64,000 bases of DNA from Microbacterium sp. NC79. GTDB taxonomy: Bacteria > Actinomycetota > Actinomycetes > Actinomycetales > Microbacteriaceae. A model generated the notes under the pieces. It was not told the origin of the DNA, did no database searches, and was given only the letters and a program-made list of their open reading frames with translations. Where the stretch lies: assembly GCF_019061125.1 (NCBI RefSeq), contig NZ_JAHQYI010000002.1, forward strand, positions 401,369 through 465,368, given 5' to 3'. Positions 26,226 to 35,980 of this stretch are shown piece by piece (position 1 is the stretch's first letter; each line of letters starts with the position of its first letter). Both the position numbers and the translations under genes were made by a program.

Positions 26226-26891
26226 ATGGCGAACGACACCGGAATTTTCAACCTCCGCACGATCGGCGCACCCACCCCGTGGCTGGTTCGCACCGGCGCT
26301 GTGGAGCAGATCACCGACTCGGGCAAAGCGGTGCTGGAAGCAGCGCGCGTCAGCGTGGTCGTTGATCTCCGCGAACCCGACGAAGTGCCAGCACGCCGCG
26401 CCGATCTCCCGGTCGTGAATGTGCCCCTGTACGGAACCACGCCGCCGGTTATCGGCACTCTGGAATCGGTGTACGAGACGCTCCTCCGCGAGCGCGGCAC
26501 AGCATTGACTGCTGCCGTCGGCGTTGTCGCTGACGCAGACGGTTCCGCCCTCGTGCACTGCACCGCAGGCAAGGACCGCACCGGACTCGTCGTCGCCCTC
26601 GCTCGACTTGCCGCTGGCGACGATGAGAACGAGGTTGTTGCGGACTACGCGGCATCTGGCCCCGAGGTGCGGAAGGTTCGCCTCACCCATGCACAGCAGG
26701 CAGCCGTAGGCCACGAAGACAGTGCGGGCATCATGCGCCTACACCTGGACAGCCCGCCAGCTGCCATGCACTATGCGCTCAGCATCATCGCGGAGTGGGG
26801 CGGAGCTCGTGACTATCTCCGCACCCACGGCCTCACCGAACGCCAGCTGTTTGCCCTGCAGAGCAAGGCGCGTGGAAACCGCGCAGCATGA
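26226..26891 (+). CDS. PTP-like (MptpB-type, Y_phosphatase3) phosphatase, module B
   Basis: A 221-residue phosphatase with the P-loop HCTAGKDRTG (Cys112, Arg118), the same ten residues as the module A enzyme, although the rest of the two proteins is quite different. The N-terminal block is reduced (FNLRTIGAPTPWLVRTGA). A GGAG site five bases upstream supports ATG 26226 over the in-frame GTG 26220. It overlaps the following metallophosphoesterase gene by four bases. A cytoplasmic role in stripping phosphate from an imported phosphoester is inferred from the operon. Confidence 0.87.
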   Translation: MANDTGIFNLRTIGAPTPWLVRTGAVEQITDSGKAVLEAARVSVVVDLREPDEVPARRADLPVVNVPLYGTTPPVIGTLESVYETLLRERGTALTAAVGVVADADGSALVHCTAGKDRTGLVVALARLAAGDDENEVVADYAASGPEVRKVRLTHAQQAAVGHEDSAGIMRLHLDSPPAAMHYALSIIAEWGGARDYLRTHGLTERQLFALQSKARGNRAA

Positions 26892-27685
26892 GCATTGAAT
26901 CGGGCCGCCTCACGATCGTTCACGTCAGCGACGTGCACGCCACAGAAGACCGCGCGCTCTACGGATCGATTGACGGCATCGAGCGCCTCACTCGACTCGG
27001 CAGTTATCTCGCCGACGTCGGCGTCACCCCCGAGGCCATCATCGTCTCTGGTGACCTCGCGGAGCGACGCAACCCCGGCATCTACCCCGCGCTGCGTGAC
27101 GCCTTCGCCAAACTCGAGCAGCAGGCTGGCGCCCCCGTCCTCACGGTGCTCGGTAATCATGATGACCCCGACGCTTCGAGGGTGCTCCGCGGTCACGAGA
27201 CAACGCACTACCGCACCGTCATGCTCGATGGCCTGCGGGTTATTCTGCTCGATTCTCACACCGGCGAGCTCGGCGCCGTGCAGCGCGATTGGTTGCGCAC
27301 CGAGCTGGAAACGCCCGCTCCGCTCGGCACCGTGATCGCCGTGCACCACGCACCGCTTGGCTCCCCCATGCCGTCGCTGGCACGTGCGGGTCTTGCGGAC
27401 GCCAGCGCCTTTCTCGACATTTCTGCCGGTCGCGACGTGCGCTTAGTCCTCTCCGGGCATTTCCATCACGCGCTGTCAGCCACGGTTCGCGGGGTTCCGA
27501 TCTCCGTCGGCCCGTCGCTTTCCTACCACCAGGTCATGGACGCTGGCCCGCAATACGTCAGCGGTCATGACATGCCGATGTTCTCGCTGGTGCACCTGCT
27601 TCCCGGCGCCGCGGCCACCACGGCGGTTGCGCTCCAGACCCCCCGCCCACTTTTCACTTCTCCCCTCACCATCCCTACTCGTTAA
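26888..27685 (+). CDS. Metallophosphoesterase (CpdA/Icc-like), module B
   Basis: A 265-residue calcineurin-like phosphoesterase with all metal ligands: VSDVHA, SGDLAE, LGNHDDPD, VHHAPLG and LSGHFHHAL. It is related to the module A enzyme at 9604 but slightly shorter. It starts with an ATGA overlap on the PTP-like gene and is followed after eight bases by the substrate-binding protein gene. It probably cleaves a phosphodiester in the cytoplasm, before or after the monoesterases of the operon (inference). Confidence 0.88.
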   Translation: MSIESGRLTIVHVSDVHATEDRALYGSIDGIERLTRLGSYLADVGVTPEAIIVSGDLAERRNPGIYPALRDAFAKLEQQAGAPVLTVLGNHDDPDASRVLRGHETTHYRTVMLDGLRVILLDSHTGELGAVQRDWLRTELETPAPLGTVIAVHHAPLGSPMPSLARAGLADASAFLDISAGRDVRLVLSGHFHHALSATVRGVPISVGPSLSYHQVMDAGPQYVSGHDMPMFSLVHLLPGAAATTAVALQTPRPLFTSPLTIPTR

Positions 27686-27693
27686 GGAAAACC

Positions 27694-28752
27694 ATGACCA
27701 TCAAGCGTCACCGTTTGTTTGCTCTCACCGCCCTCGCCGCCGGCGGCATGCTGCTCGCCGGCTGCTCCGCCCCTGCGACGGAAGCCGCACCCGAGACCAA
27801 GCCCGAATCCAGCGAATCCGCCCCCGAAACGCTCGAGCCCACGACCATCACGCTGTACACGTCGGAGCCGCAGGCGAAGGCTGACGCTCTGGTTGCCGCC
27901 TTCAACGAAACGCACCCCGAGGTCACCGTCGAGATCTTCCGCGCAGGTACCGGTGACCTCACCGCGCGTATCGCTGCCGAGCAGACCTCTGGCGAAATCC
28001 AGGCTGACGTTCTCCTGGCTGCCGACTCGGCAACCTTCGAGAACTATGCGGCGGATGGTTTGCTCGCCCAGTACACCCCGAAGGACGTGGAGTCCCTCAA
28101 CCCCGACGTCGTCGACGACGAAAACTATTACGTCGGCACGCGCATTATCCCGACGGTCATCGCGTACAACACGACACTGATCACCACGCCCCCGACGTCG
28201 TGGCAGGAGCTCACCGACGCTGCATACGCCGACAAGATCGTCATGCCGAACCCGGATGTCTCGGGGGCAGCCGCATACAACGCCGCGGTCTGGATGAACG
28301 AAGACGCCCTCGGCGAAACGTGGCTGGAAAACCTCGCCAAGAACAAGCCGGTCATTGCCGACAGCAATGGTCCGGTCTCGCAGGCCGTTGCTACCGGCAC
28401 CCAGCCGGTCGGCATCGTCGTTGACTACCTGGTGCGCGAGCTCGCCGCCCAGGGTTCACCGATCGCGGTCTCCTACCCGACCGAGGGTGTGCCGTACGTG
28501 TCACAGCCGGCCGGCATCTTTGCTGACTCGGACAGCCCGGAAGCCGCGCAGGCATTCATTGACTTCTTGGTCAGCGCCGAGGGCCAGAAGCTCGCCGTCG
28601 AGCAGGCGTACCTGCCGGTTCGCTCCGACGTGGGCTCGCCAGAAGGCGCTCCGGCTATGAGCGACATCACGATCTTCAGCCCCGACCTTGAGACGATCCG
28701 CTCGTCGCAGGACGCTGCTGTTGAGACCTTCCGGACGCTCTTCCTCAAGTGA
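27694..28752 (+). CDS. Family 1 ABC transporter substrate-binding lipoprotein (AfuA/PhnS-like), module B
   Basis: A 352-residue solute-binding protein with lipobox LLAGC (Cys24), an acidic Pro/Glu/Ser linker and the fold of iron/phosphonate/phosphosugar-binding proteins (TITLYTSEPQAKADALVAAF at the start of the mature domain). Automatic annotation would call it an iron-binding protein, but I do not see the adjacent tyrosine pair that ferric-binding proteins use. Relatives such as AfuA (hexose phosphates) and PhnS (2-aminoethylphosphonate) bind phosphorylated organics, which fits the phosphatases and RpiR regulator around it. A TAAGGA ribosome site precedes the ATG. Confidence 0.82.
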   Translation: MTIKRHRLFALTALAAGGMLLAGCSAPATEAAPETKPESSESAPETLEPTTITLYTSEPQAKADALVAAFNETHPEVTVEIFRAGTGDLTARIAAEQTSGEIQADVLLAADSATFENYAADGLLAQYTPKDVESLNPDVVDDENYYVGTRIIPTVIAYNTTLITTPPTSWQELTDAAYADKIVMPNPDVSGAAAYNAAVWMNEDALGETWLENLAKNKPVIADSNGPVSQAVATGTQPVGIVVDYLVRELAAQGSPIAVSYPTEGVPYVSQPAGIFADSDSPEAAQAFIDFLVSAEGQKLAVEQAYLPVRSDVGSPEGAPAMSDITIFSPDLETIRSSQDAAVETFRTLFLK

Positions 28753-30425
28753 GCACCCTCACCGCTACCCCCCGAGGCTCGGCCACTGGCCGGGCCTCGG
28801 GCTCGGCCCGCCCACGTTCCCTTTCCACGCTCGTCTTTGCGCTCTGGATCGCGTGCGGTGCCGTCATTGTGGTTCCACTCACCGCCGTCGTCATGCTGGC
28901 GCTCAGTGGCGGCGATTTCTCCGTCCTGCTTGAAGAAGACATGCGTGAAGCGGCCGTCAACTCGGTCGTCTCCGCGACCATCAGCGGCCTCTTCGCTGTG
29001 GCATTCGGCACGGCACTCGCAATTCTGTTTGACCGCACCGACCTGCCAGGGCGCAACATGCTGCGCCTGTTCGCGCTGTCTCCCATGCTGGTTCCGCCGT
29101 TCGTCGGCGCCATTGCGTGGCTCGGTGTGCTCGGCCCGGCCAGCCCCCTGAACCGTTGGTGGGCATCGTTCACCGGTGCGCCACTATGGTCGCTGTACGG
29201 CGGCGATGGCGTGATCTTCCTGTTGACCGTGCACAGCTACCCGCTCGCGATGCTCATCATGTCGGCGGCTCTGCGTCGCATTCCCTCCGACCTCGAGCAG
29301 GCGGCCCGGATTTCTGGCGCGGGCCCCGCACGCGCCCTCACCACGGTGACACTTCCCCTGCTGCGCCCCGCCCTGCTGTCCAGCTTCGTCCTCATCACCG
29401 TCGGCAACCTCGCCGACTTCGGCATTCCCTCCATCATTGGCTTGCCTGAGCGCTTCACGACGCTATCGACACTCGTCTACCGCTACCTGCAGTCCGCCAC
29501 AGTAGACAGTCCCCTCACCGTCGTTGCCACGATCGGCAGCGTTTTGCTCACCGTTGCGGTCTTGTCGCTCGTGCTCGACGCCGTCATTTCTGCGCGCGGC
29601 CGTCGCGGTGTGCAGTTTGACGTGACCGGAACCATTCAGCGCACGCCGCTGGGACGCTGGCGGCGATCGCTGGGGATGATTGTTGCCATCGTCGTGCTGG
29701 GCCTCACCGTGTTGCCACTGTGTGCGCTCGCCATGCAGGCCCTTATTCGCGCACCCGGTCTGCCGTTCACGATGGAGAACATCACACTCGACCACTTTGT
29801 GACAGCGATCAGTAGCTCGAACACCATGACCGGTGCAACGAACTCGATCATGCTGGCTCTCGGCGCAGCCCTGGTGTGCATGGTGCTCGGCCTTGCTGTC
29901 GGTGTCGTCACGACCCGCACCACGCTGAAAAGTGCACGCGGACTCCAGGCCCTCACCCTGGTTCCGCAAGCCATCCCGGGCCTCGTGATCGCCGTCGCAT
30001 GGCTCATCATTGCGCCGCGTATCGGCCTGTTCAACACTCCGTGGCTGATTCTCTGCGCGTATGTCACCTCGTTCATTGCGCTGGTGGTGCAGGCGGTCGT
30101 CGCGCCGCTGCAGAGCACTGCCGCGAGCGCCGAGGAGTCGGCGAGAATCGCCGGCGCTGGCCCGGTGCGAGCGCTGTGGGACATTTCTGCACGCATGGCG
30201 CTGCCCGCTGCGCTCTCCGGCGGCGTCATCGTCGCGGTGACCGCGGTGCGCGAACTGACCCTGTCCGTTTTGCTGCTCTCACCCGGCTCGCAAACGCTCG
30301 GCGTCGTCATCTTTAATCTGCAGCAGGCGGGGGCATTTGGAACCGCAGCTGCGCTCTCGCTTCTCGTTGCGTTGTTGGGGATCGCGGTTATTGGCTTCGC
30401 CACGCGATCGACAGCACGCTCGTAG
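28749..30425 (+). CDS. ABC transporter permease, fused two-domain (ThiP/FbpB-like), module B
   Basis: A 558-residue membrane protein with about twelve helices in two homologous halves. Each half has a coupling loop: LEQAARISGAGPARALTTVTLP in the first and EESARIAGAGPVRALWDISAR in the second. This is the fused-permease layout of iron, thiamine and phosphosugar importers. The GTG start overlaps the stop of the binding-protein gene (GTGA). It serves the single ATPase encoded 16 bases downstream. Confidence 0.9.
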   Translation: MSTLTATPRGSATGRASGSARPRSLSTLVFALWIACGAVIVVPLTAVVMLALSGGDFSVLLEEDMREAAVNSVVSATISGLFAVAFGTALAILFDRTDLPGRNMLRLFALSPMLVPPFVGAIAWLGVLGPASPLNRWWASFTGAPLWSLYGGDGVIFLLTVHSYPLAMLIMSAALRRIPSDLEQAARISGAGPARALTTVTLPLLRPALLSSFVLITVGNLADFGIPSIIGLPERFTTLSTLVYRYLQSATVDSPLTVVATIGSVLLTVAVLSLVLDAVISARGRRGVQFDVTGTIQRTPLGRWRRSLGMIVAIVVLGLTVLPLCALAMQALIRAPGLPFTMENITLDHFVTAISSSNTMTGATNSIMLALGAALVCMVLGLAVGVVTTRTTLKSARGLQALTLVPQAIPGLVIAVAWLIIAPRIGLFNTPWLILCAYVTSFIALVVQAVVAPLQSTAASAEESARIAGAGPVRALWDISARMALPAALSGGVIVAVTAVRELTLSVLLLSPGSQTLGVVIFNLQQAGAFGTAAALSLLVALLGIAVIGFATRSTARS

Positions 30426-30441
30426 GCATCGAAAGGACATC

Positions 30442-31515
30442 ATGGCTTCTGTCTCTGTTGACGCGGTTTCACTGCGCTACCCGAACGGCACGCTCGGCCT
30501 CGCCGATATCGACCTCACGATTGCCGACGGGGAGTCAATCGCGCTCGTTGGCCCTTCCGGTTCGGGCAAGACCACGCTGTTGCGCACGATTGCGGGATTC
30601 CTGACGCCGACCGCCGGGCATATCTCGATCGGCGGCGAGGTCGTCGCCGGCCAAGGCCGACCGGTTCCGCCCGAGGCGCGCGGGCTCGGCATGGTGTTTC
30701 AACAGCACGCCGTCTGGCCGCACTGGAACGTCGCTCGCAACGTCGACTATCCCCTGCGCCGTGCCGGGGTTGTCCGCACGGAACGACACCAGCGCGTTGA
30801 TGAAATGCTCACGCTCGTGGGGTTGGACGGTTATGCCAGGCGCGACCCGGCCACACTCTCCGGTGGGCAGCGTCAGCGCGTCGCCCTGGCACGCGCCCTC
30901 GTCACTCGACCCCGCGTTCTCCTCCTCGACGAAGCCCTGTCTGCGCTCGATGAGCCGCTGCGTGATCGTCTACGACTCGAGCTGCACGCGCTGACGCGAG
31001 ACTTCGGAACCACGGTGGTGCACGTCACGCACGACCGTGCAGAAGCGTTGGCGATCGCCGACCGCGTGATGATTATGGATGCCGGTCGGGTACAGCAGAT
31101 CGGCACGCCTGCCGAGGTTCTCAGCGCGCCGGCATCGACATTCGTTGCCACGTTCTTGAATGACGCAACGATCGTTGCGGGCACAGTGACTGACGGTATC
31201 TTCCGGGCGTGCGATCACCCCCTGACCGCTCCCCTCCTCGGTGGAGACCTCGTCGGTGACGGCCAAGCCGAGGCCACCATCGCCCGCCAAGACGTGCGTG
31301 TTGTTGCCGATCCCGATGGGGATGGGATCGTGCGTTCCTCCCTCTTTACGGCTGACGGTGGAGACCTCGTCGTCGATTGGGCAGGCATGAGCTTCCGGGT
31401 GAAGACGGTCGGCTTCCGTCCCGCGCATGGCGACCGGGTACGCGTTGAGGTTGCCGGCGTGCACGCCTTTCGCCAGGGTGCCGCAACGGCAGCCGCGCCG
31501 CTGGTGACCGCGTAA
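30442..31515 (+). CDS. ABC transporter ATP-binding protein (FbpC/AfuC-like), module B
   Basis: A 357-residue ATPase with Walker A GPSGSGKTTLLRTIAGF, Q-loop MVFQQHAVWPHWNV, signature LSGGQRQRVALARAL and Walker B LLLDEALSALDEPLRD. A C-terminal TOBE-like regulatory domain follows from about residue 235. I chose ATG 30442 because of the AAAGGA site six bases upstream. It overlaps the following histidine phosphatase gene by one base. Confidence 0.9.
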   Translation: MASVSVDAVSLRYPNGTLGLADIDLTIADGESIALVGPSGSGKTTLLRTIAGFLTPTAGHISIGGEVVAGQGRPVPPEARGLGMVFQQHAVWPHWNVARNVDYPLRRAGVVRTERHQRVDEMLTLVGLDGYARRDPATLSGGQRQRVALARALVTRPRVLLLDEALSALDEPLRDRLRLELHALTRDFGTTVVHVTHDRAEALAIADRVMIMDAGRVQQIGTPAEVLSAPASTFVATFLNDATIVAGTVTDGIFRACDHPLTAPLLGGDLVGDGQAEATIARQDVRVVADPDGDGIVRSSLFTADGGDLVVDWAGMSFRVKTVGFRPAHGDRVRVEVAGVHAFRQGAATAAAPLVTA

Positions 31516-32108
31516 TGCTTATCGTCGTGCGCCACGGCCGCACCGCCTGGAACGATCGGCGCCTGTTTCAGGGTCGCTCCGATATCGAGCTCGACGATGC
31601 CGGCCGTGAACAGATCGCGACGCTCGCCCCCGTGCTCCGCGACATGGCCGAATGGCAGCGCGTGGTGTCATCGCCCCTCACCCGCGCGCGTCAGAGCGCA
31701 GCGATTCTGGGCGACGCTTTCGGTCTCGGCAACCCCACCCTGAGCGCCGACCTCATCGAGCGTGATTTCGGTCAGGCCGAGGGGCAACCCGTCGATGACG
31801 CCATCGCACGTTGGCCAGATGGCAATTTTCCTCGGGCGGAACCATGGGCCACGTTGCGCGACCGTGCGGCGACCGCGCTTGAGCGGATTCTCGCCGAGTC
31901 GGAAGGCACACCGACCATTGTCGTCGCCCACGGCGTCTTCCTTCGGGCCGGAATCAGTGCGCTCACCGATTGCGACTGGCCCCGGCTTCTCAATGGTGAG
32001 GCCGTGCGCATGCAACGCACAGAGGCTGGCACGATCACCGCGCAGTCCCTGCGCGCCGAAACTACGGCTCGTGTGGGTGACTTGGATCGAGAGGCTCCAC
32101 CACACTAA
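31515..32108 (+). CDS. Histidine phosphatase family protein (phosphoglycerate mutase-like), module B
   Basis: A 197-residue enzyme with the catalytic VVRHGRTAWN motif (His9 region) and the second histidine in IVVAHGVFLRAG. It is the third phosphoester-cleaving enzyme in this operon and starts on the stop codon of the ATPase gene (TAATG), so it belongs with the importer. Family members dephosphorylate sugar phosphates and other small metabolites. A bidirectional terminator follows. Confidence 0.88.
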   Translation: MLIVVRHGRTAWNDRRLFQGRSDIELDDAGREQIATLAPVLRDMAEWQRVVSSPLTRARQSAAILGDAFGLGNPTLSADLIERDFGQAEGQPVDDAIARWPDGNFPRAEPWATLRDRAATALERILAESEGTPTIVVAHGVFLRAGISALTDCDWPRLLNGEAVRMQRTEAGTITAQSLRAETTARVGDLDREAPPH

Positions 32109-32115
32109 GAAGACG

Positions 32116-32149
32116 GAGAAGGCCCAGCCGCTATCGGCTGGGCCTTCTC
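32116..32149. terminator. Bidirectional hairpin terminator between module B and the GlsB gene
   Basis: Perfect 14-base arms (GAGAAGGCCCAGCC and its complement) with a six-base loop lie between two converging genes. Confidence 0.8.
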
Positions 32150-32165
32150 AAACACTGTTGCGCCT

Positions 32166-32435
32166 CTAGCGCGCCTTGGCGGAACCGCGGGTCAGGAGTC
32201 CGTACAGCAGGAGCACGATGATCGCGCCCGCAATTGCCAGCAACCACGTCTGGATATCGAAGAACTCCGTGAGCGGGCGGTTGAAGAGCAAGCTACCCAG
32301 CCATCCACCGAGCAACGCACCCACAACACCGAGAGCAAGCGTCGCCAGCCATCCGCCACCCTGCCTTCCGGGCAGTAGCGCCTTGGCAATTACGCCGGCA
32401 ATCAATCCGAGCAGAAGAAAACCGAGGAACGTCAT
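32166..32435 (-). CDS. GlsB/YeaQ/YmgE-family stress membrane protein
   Basis: An 89-residue protein with three glycine-rich membrane segments and the family pattern FLLLGLIAGVIAKALLPGRQGGGWLATLALGVVGALLGGWLG. It belongs to the small transglycosylase-associated membrane proteins, often induced by stress. A TAGGAGT ribosome site seven bases upstream supports the ATG at 32435. It is monocistronic. Confidence 0.9.
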   Translation of the reverse strand: MTFLGFLLLGLIAGVIAKALLPGRQGGGWLATLALGVVGALLGGWLGSLLFNRPLTEFFDIQTWLLAIAGAIIVLLLYGLLTRGSAKAR

Positions 32436-32599
32436 GTCAGAACTCCTATCTGGAGGCTCTCCTTGGTATGAGAGCGCACCACTTTTGGTGTGAACTCGAC
32501 AATACGGAGCGGCCATAGTGCGACCAAGGGGGTTGCGCGCGGCGAAGATTCGCGTGTATAAGCGCGCGTAAGCAGGGAAAAATGCTCGAAATCCGCCGG

Positions 32600-34042
<1,443 letters not shown>

Positions 34043-34051
34043 GTCGCGTTA

Positions 34052-34093
34052 ACGAAAGCCGGGTTCCAGTGGCATGCGGGAGCCCGGCTTCGT
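34052..34093 (+). terminator. Hairpin terminator after argG
   Basis: Arms ACGAAAGCCGGGTTCC and GGGAGCCCGGCTTCGT, with one G-T wobble and a small offset, surround a loop of about 11 bases just after the argG stop codon. Confidence 0.6.
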
Positions 34094-34205
34094 TGTTCGG
34101 GCGATGGGCAGGCGGTATCGGTGCGTTTCGTCTCGCACGCTCAACGACCGGGCGGATATGCCACGTGGATTTGCGAATCATCGAGAACTGGAGTGGGCTG
34201 GAACC

Positions 34206-35090
34206 ATGACACCCGCAGTGCGCGCCACGTCGCTGACGAAGACGTTCGGCTCACACACCGCCGTTGACGGCGTGAGCCTCACCGTCAACCCCGGCGAAGT
34301 CGTCGCATTCCTCGGCCCAAACGGTGCGGGTAAGACCACCACGATCGACATGCTGCTCGGCCTCAGCCAGCCCACCAGCGGTTCCGTCGAGCTGTTCGGC
34401 ATGACTCCTCGCGCCGCCATCGCCAGGGGCCTTGTCTCCGCGGTCATGCAGACCGGCGGCCTGCTCGGCGATGTCACCGTTCGTGACACCATGCGTATGA
34501 CCGCGTCACTCTTCGTCGGCACGATCAGTATCGACGAAGCGATGGCGCGCGCGGGCATCACCGACATCGCCACAAGGCGCGTGCAGCAGTGCTCGGGAGG
34601 TCAGAAGCAACGCCTCCGTTTTGCCATGGCCCTGGTGAGCGATCCTGCGCTGATCGTGCTTGACGAACCCACCACGGGAATGGACGTCGAAGGCCGTCAA
34701 TCGTTTTGGCAGGCGATCCACGCCGACGCTAAGCGCGGCCGTACCGTCGTGTTCGCCACCCACTACCTCGAAGAGGCCGACCAATACGCCGATCGCATCG
34801 TGCTGATCCGCCAGGGTCAGATTGTGGCAGACGGAACCACGGCTGAGATTAAGGCGATGGCATCTGGCCGCCGCGTGGAGGCAGAGTTGCCTGGAGCAAC
34901 GCAGCAGCAACTCGCCGCCATTCCGGCAGCCGATGACGTCACGATTCGCGGCAACCGTATTGTCATCCACACCGGCGACTCCGACACCGTCGCGCGCTAT
35001 CTGCTCACGCAGACCGCGGCACGAGACGTGGCCGTCACCAGCCAGAACCTCGAGCAGGCGTTCCTGCGCCTGACCAGTGCGGAGAACTGA
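34206..35090 (+). CDS. ABC-2-type exporter ATP-binding protein
   Basis: A 294-residue ATPase with Walker A GPNGAGKTTTIDMLLGL, signature CSGGQKQRLRFAMAL and Walker B LIVLDEPTTGMD, followed by the CcmA/drug-type C-terminal domain. I chose ATG 34206 (MTPAVRATSLTKTFG); the longer upstream frame has no similarity. It should power the membrane protein encoded next in export of a drug, lipid or peptide. Confidence 0.88.
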   Translation: MTPAVRATSLTKTFGSHTAVDGVSLTVNPGEVVAFLGPNGAGKTTTIDMLLGLSQPTSGSVELFGMTPRAAIARGLVSAVMQTGGLLGDVTVRDTMRMTASLFVGTISIDEAMARAGITDIATRRVQQCSGGQKQRLRFAMALVSDPALIVLDEPTTGMDVEGRQSFWQAIHADAKRGRTVVFATHYLEEADQYADRIVLIRQGQIVADGTTAEIKAMASGRRVEAELPGATQQQLAAIPAADDVTIRGNRIVIHTGDSDTVARYLLTQTAARDVAVTSQNLEQAFLRLTSAEN

Positions 35091-35091
35091 C

Positions 35092-35889
35092 ATGGAACGC
35101 ATCGACGTCACCAACCGCAACGTGCCCCGCTACGGCGGCTTCACCTGGACGTTCTTCGGCCTCGAGCTGAAGCGCCTCTTTCGCAACTACTCGGTCATCA
35201 TCTTCACGGTCGTGTTCCCGGTGGCCATGCTGTTGCTGGTCGCCCTCCCCCTCAAGAACACGTCTCTCACCGAGGTTCCGGTTGCCAAAGACGGCACGTC
35301 AGCCGCACTCCCGATCATGATTTCGATGGCGGTGTATGCGGCGCTCGTCGGCTCCACGATGACGGGTGTGACCGTGGCTTACGAGCGCGGCATGGGGTGG
35401 TCGCGCCAACTGCGCCTCACGCCACTGAACCCCCTCATTTACATCCTGATTAAGGTAGGCACAGGCATGGTGCTCTCCGCAATCGCCGTCATCATCACGG
35501 TCATCGCGGGCGCTCTCCTCGGGATCACCGCACCGTTGCCGAATGTCATCGCTGCGGGTGTGTTGGCGTGGCTGACCTCGTTGTCGATGACGAGCCTCGG
35601 CCTGGCCGTGGGTTATGCGTTCCCTTCGCAAAACGCCATGCGATACATGGGCCCGCTGCTTCCTGTGCTTGCCTTCATGGGTGGCCTGTTTGTTCCGCTC
35701 GCCGCACTCCCCGAGCTTGTGCAGCTGACCGCGCAGTTCACACCGCTCTGGGGCATCGCGAATCTTGCGCAAAGCGCCATTATCGGTGTCGCCCCCAGCG
35801 TCTGGGCGGTTCCGAGTCTGCTGTTCTGGTTCGCCGCGTTTACCGCACTTGCCGTGCTGTTTTTCCGACGCGATACCCAGCGCGTCTGA
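35092..35889 (+). CDS. ABC-2-type exporter permease
   Basis: A 265-residue membrane protein of the ABC-2 type with six helices, an N-terminal amphipathic region (TFFGLELKRLFRNYSVIIFTVVFP) and the loop GMGWSRQLRLTPLNPLIYI. It starts one base after the ATPase stop; the GGAG ribosome site is inside the end of the ATPase gene. The pair makes a simple exporter; no two-component system sits next to it. Confidence 0.87.
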   Translation: MERIDVTNRNVPRYGGFTWTFFGLELKRLFRNYSVIIFTVVFPVAMLLLVALPLKNTSLTEVPVAKDGTSAALPIMISMAVYAALVGSTMTGVTVAYERGMGWSRQLRLTPLNPLIYILIKVGTGMVLSAIAVIITVIAGALLGITAPLPNVIAAGVLAWLTSLSMTSLGLAVGYAFPSQNAMRYMGPLLPVLAFMGGLFVPLAALPELVQLTAQFTPLWGIANLAQSAIIGVAPSVWAVPSLLFWFAAFTALAVLFFRRDTQRV

Positions 35890-35980
35890 CGACACCACCG
35901 GGATTGGGTACGATGCCCAAGGGGGCTGGACCCGGTTCGAAACCGAGCGACGGCACTCCACCAACCTGGGGGATAGTTAA

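Noticed and set aside
35925..35955. A tRNA T-arm-like stretch, GGTTCGAAACC, before the penicillin acylase-type gene
   Set aside because: No acceptor stem, D-arm or anticodon arm can be placed around it; it lies in the ordinary promoter region of the acylase gene.
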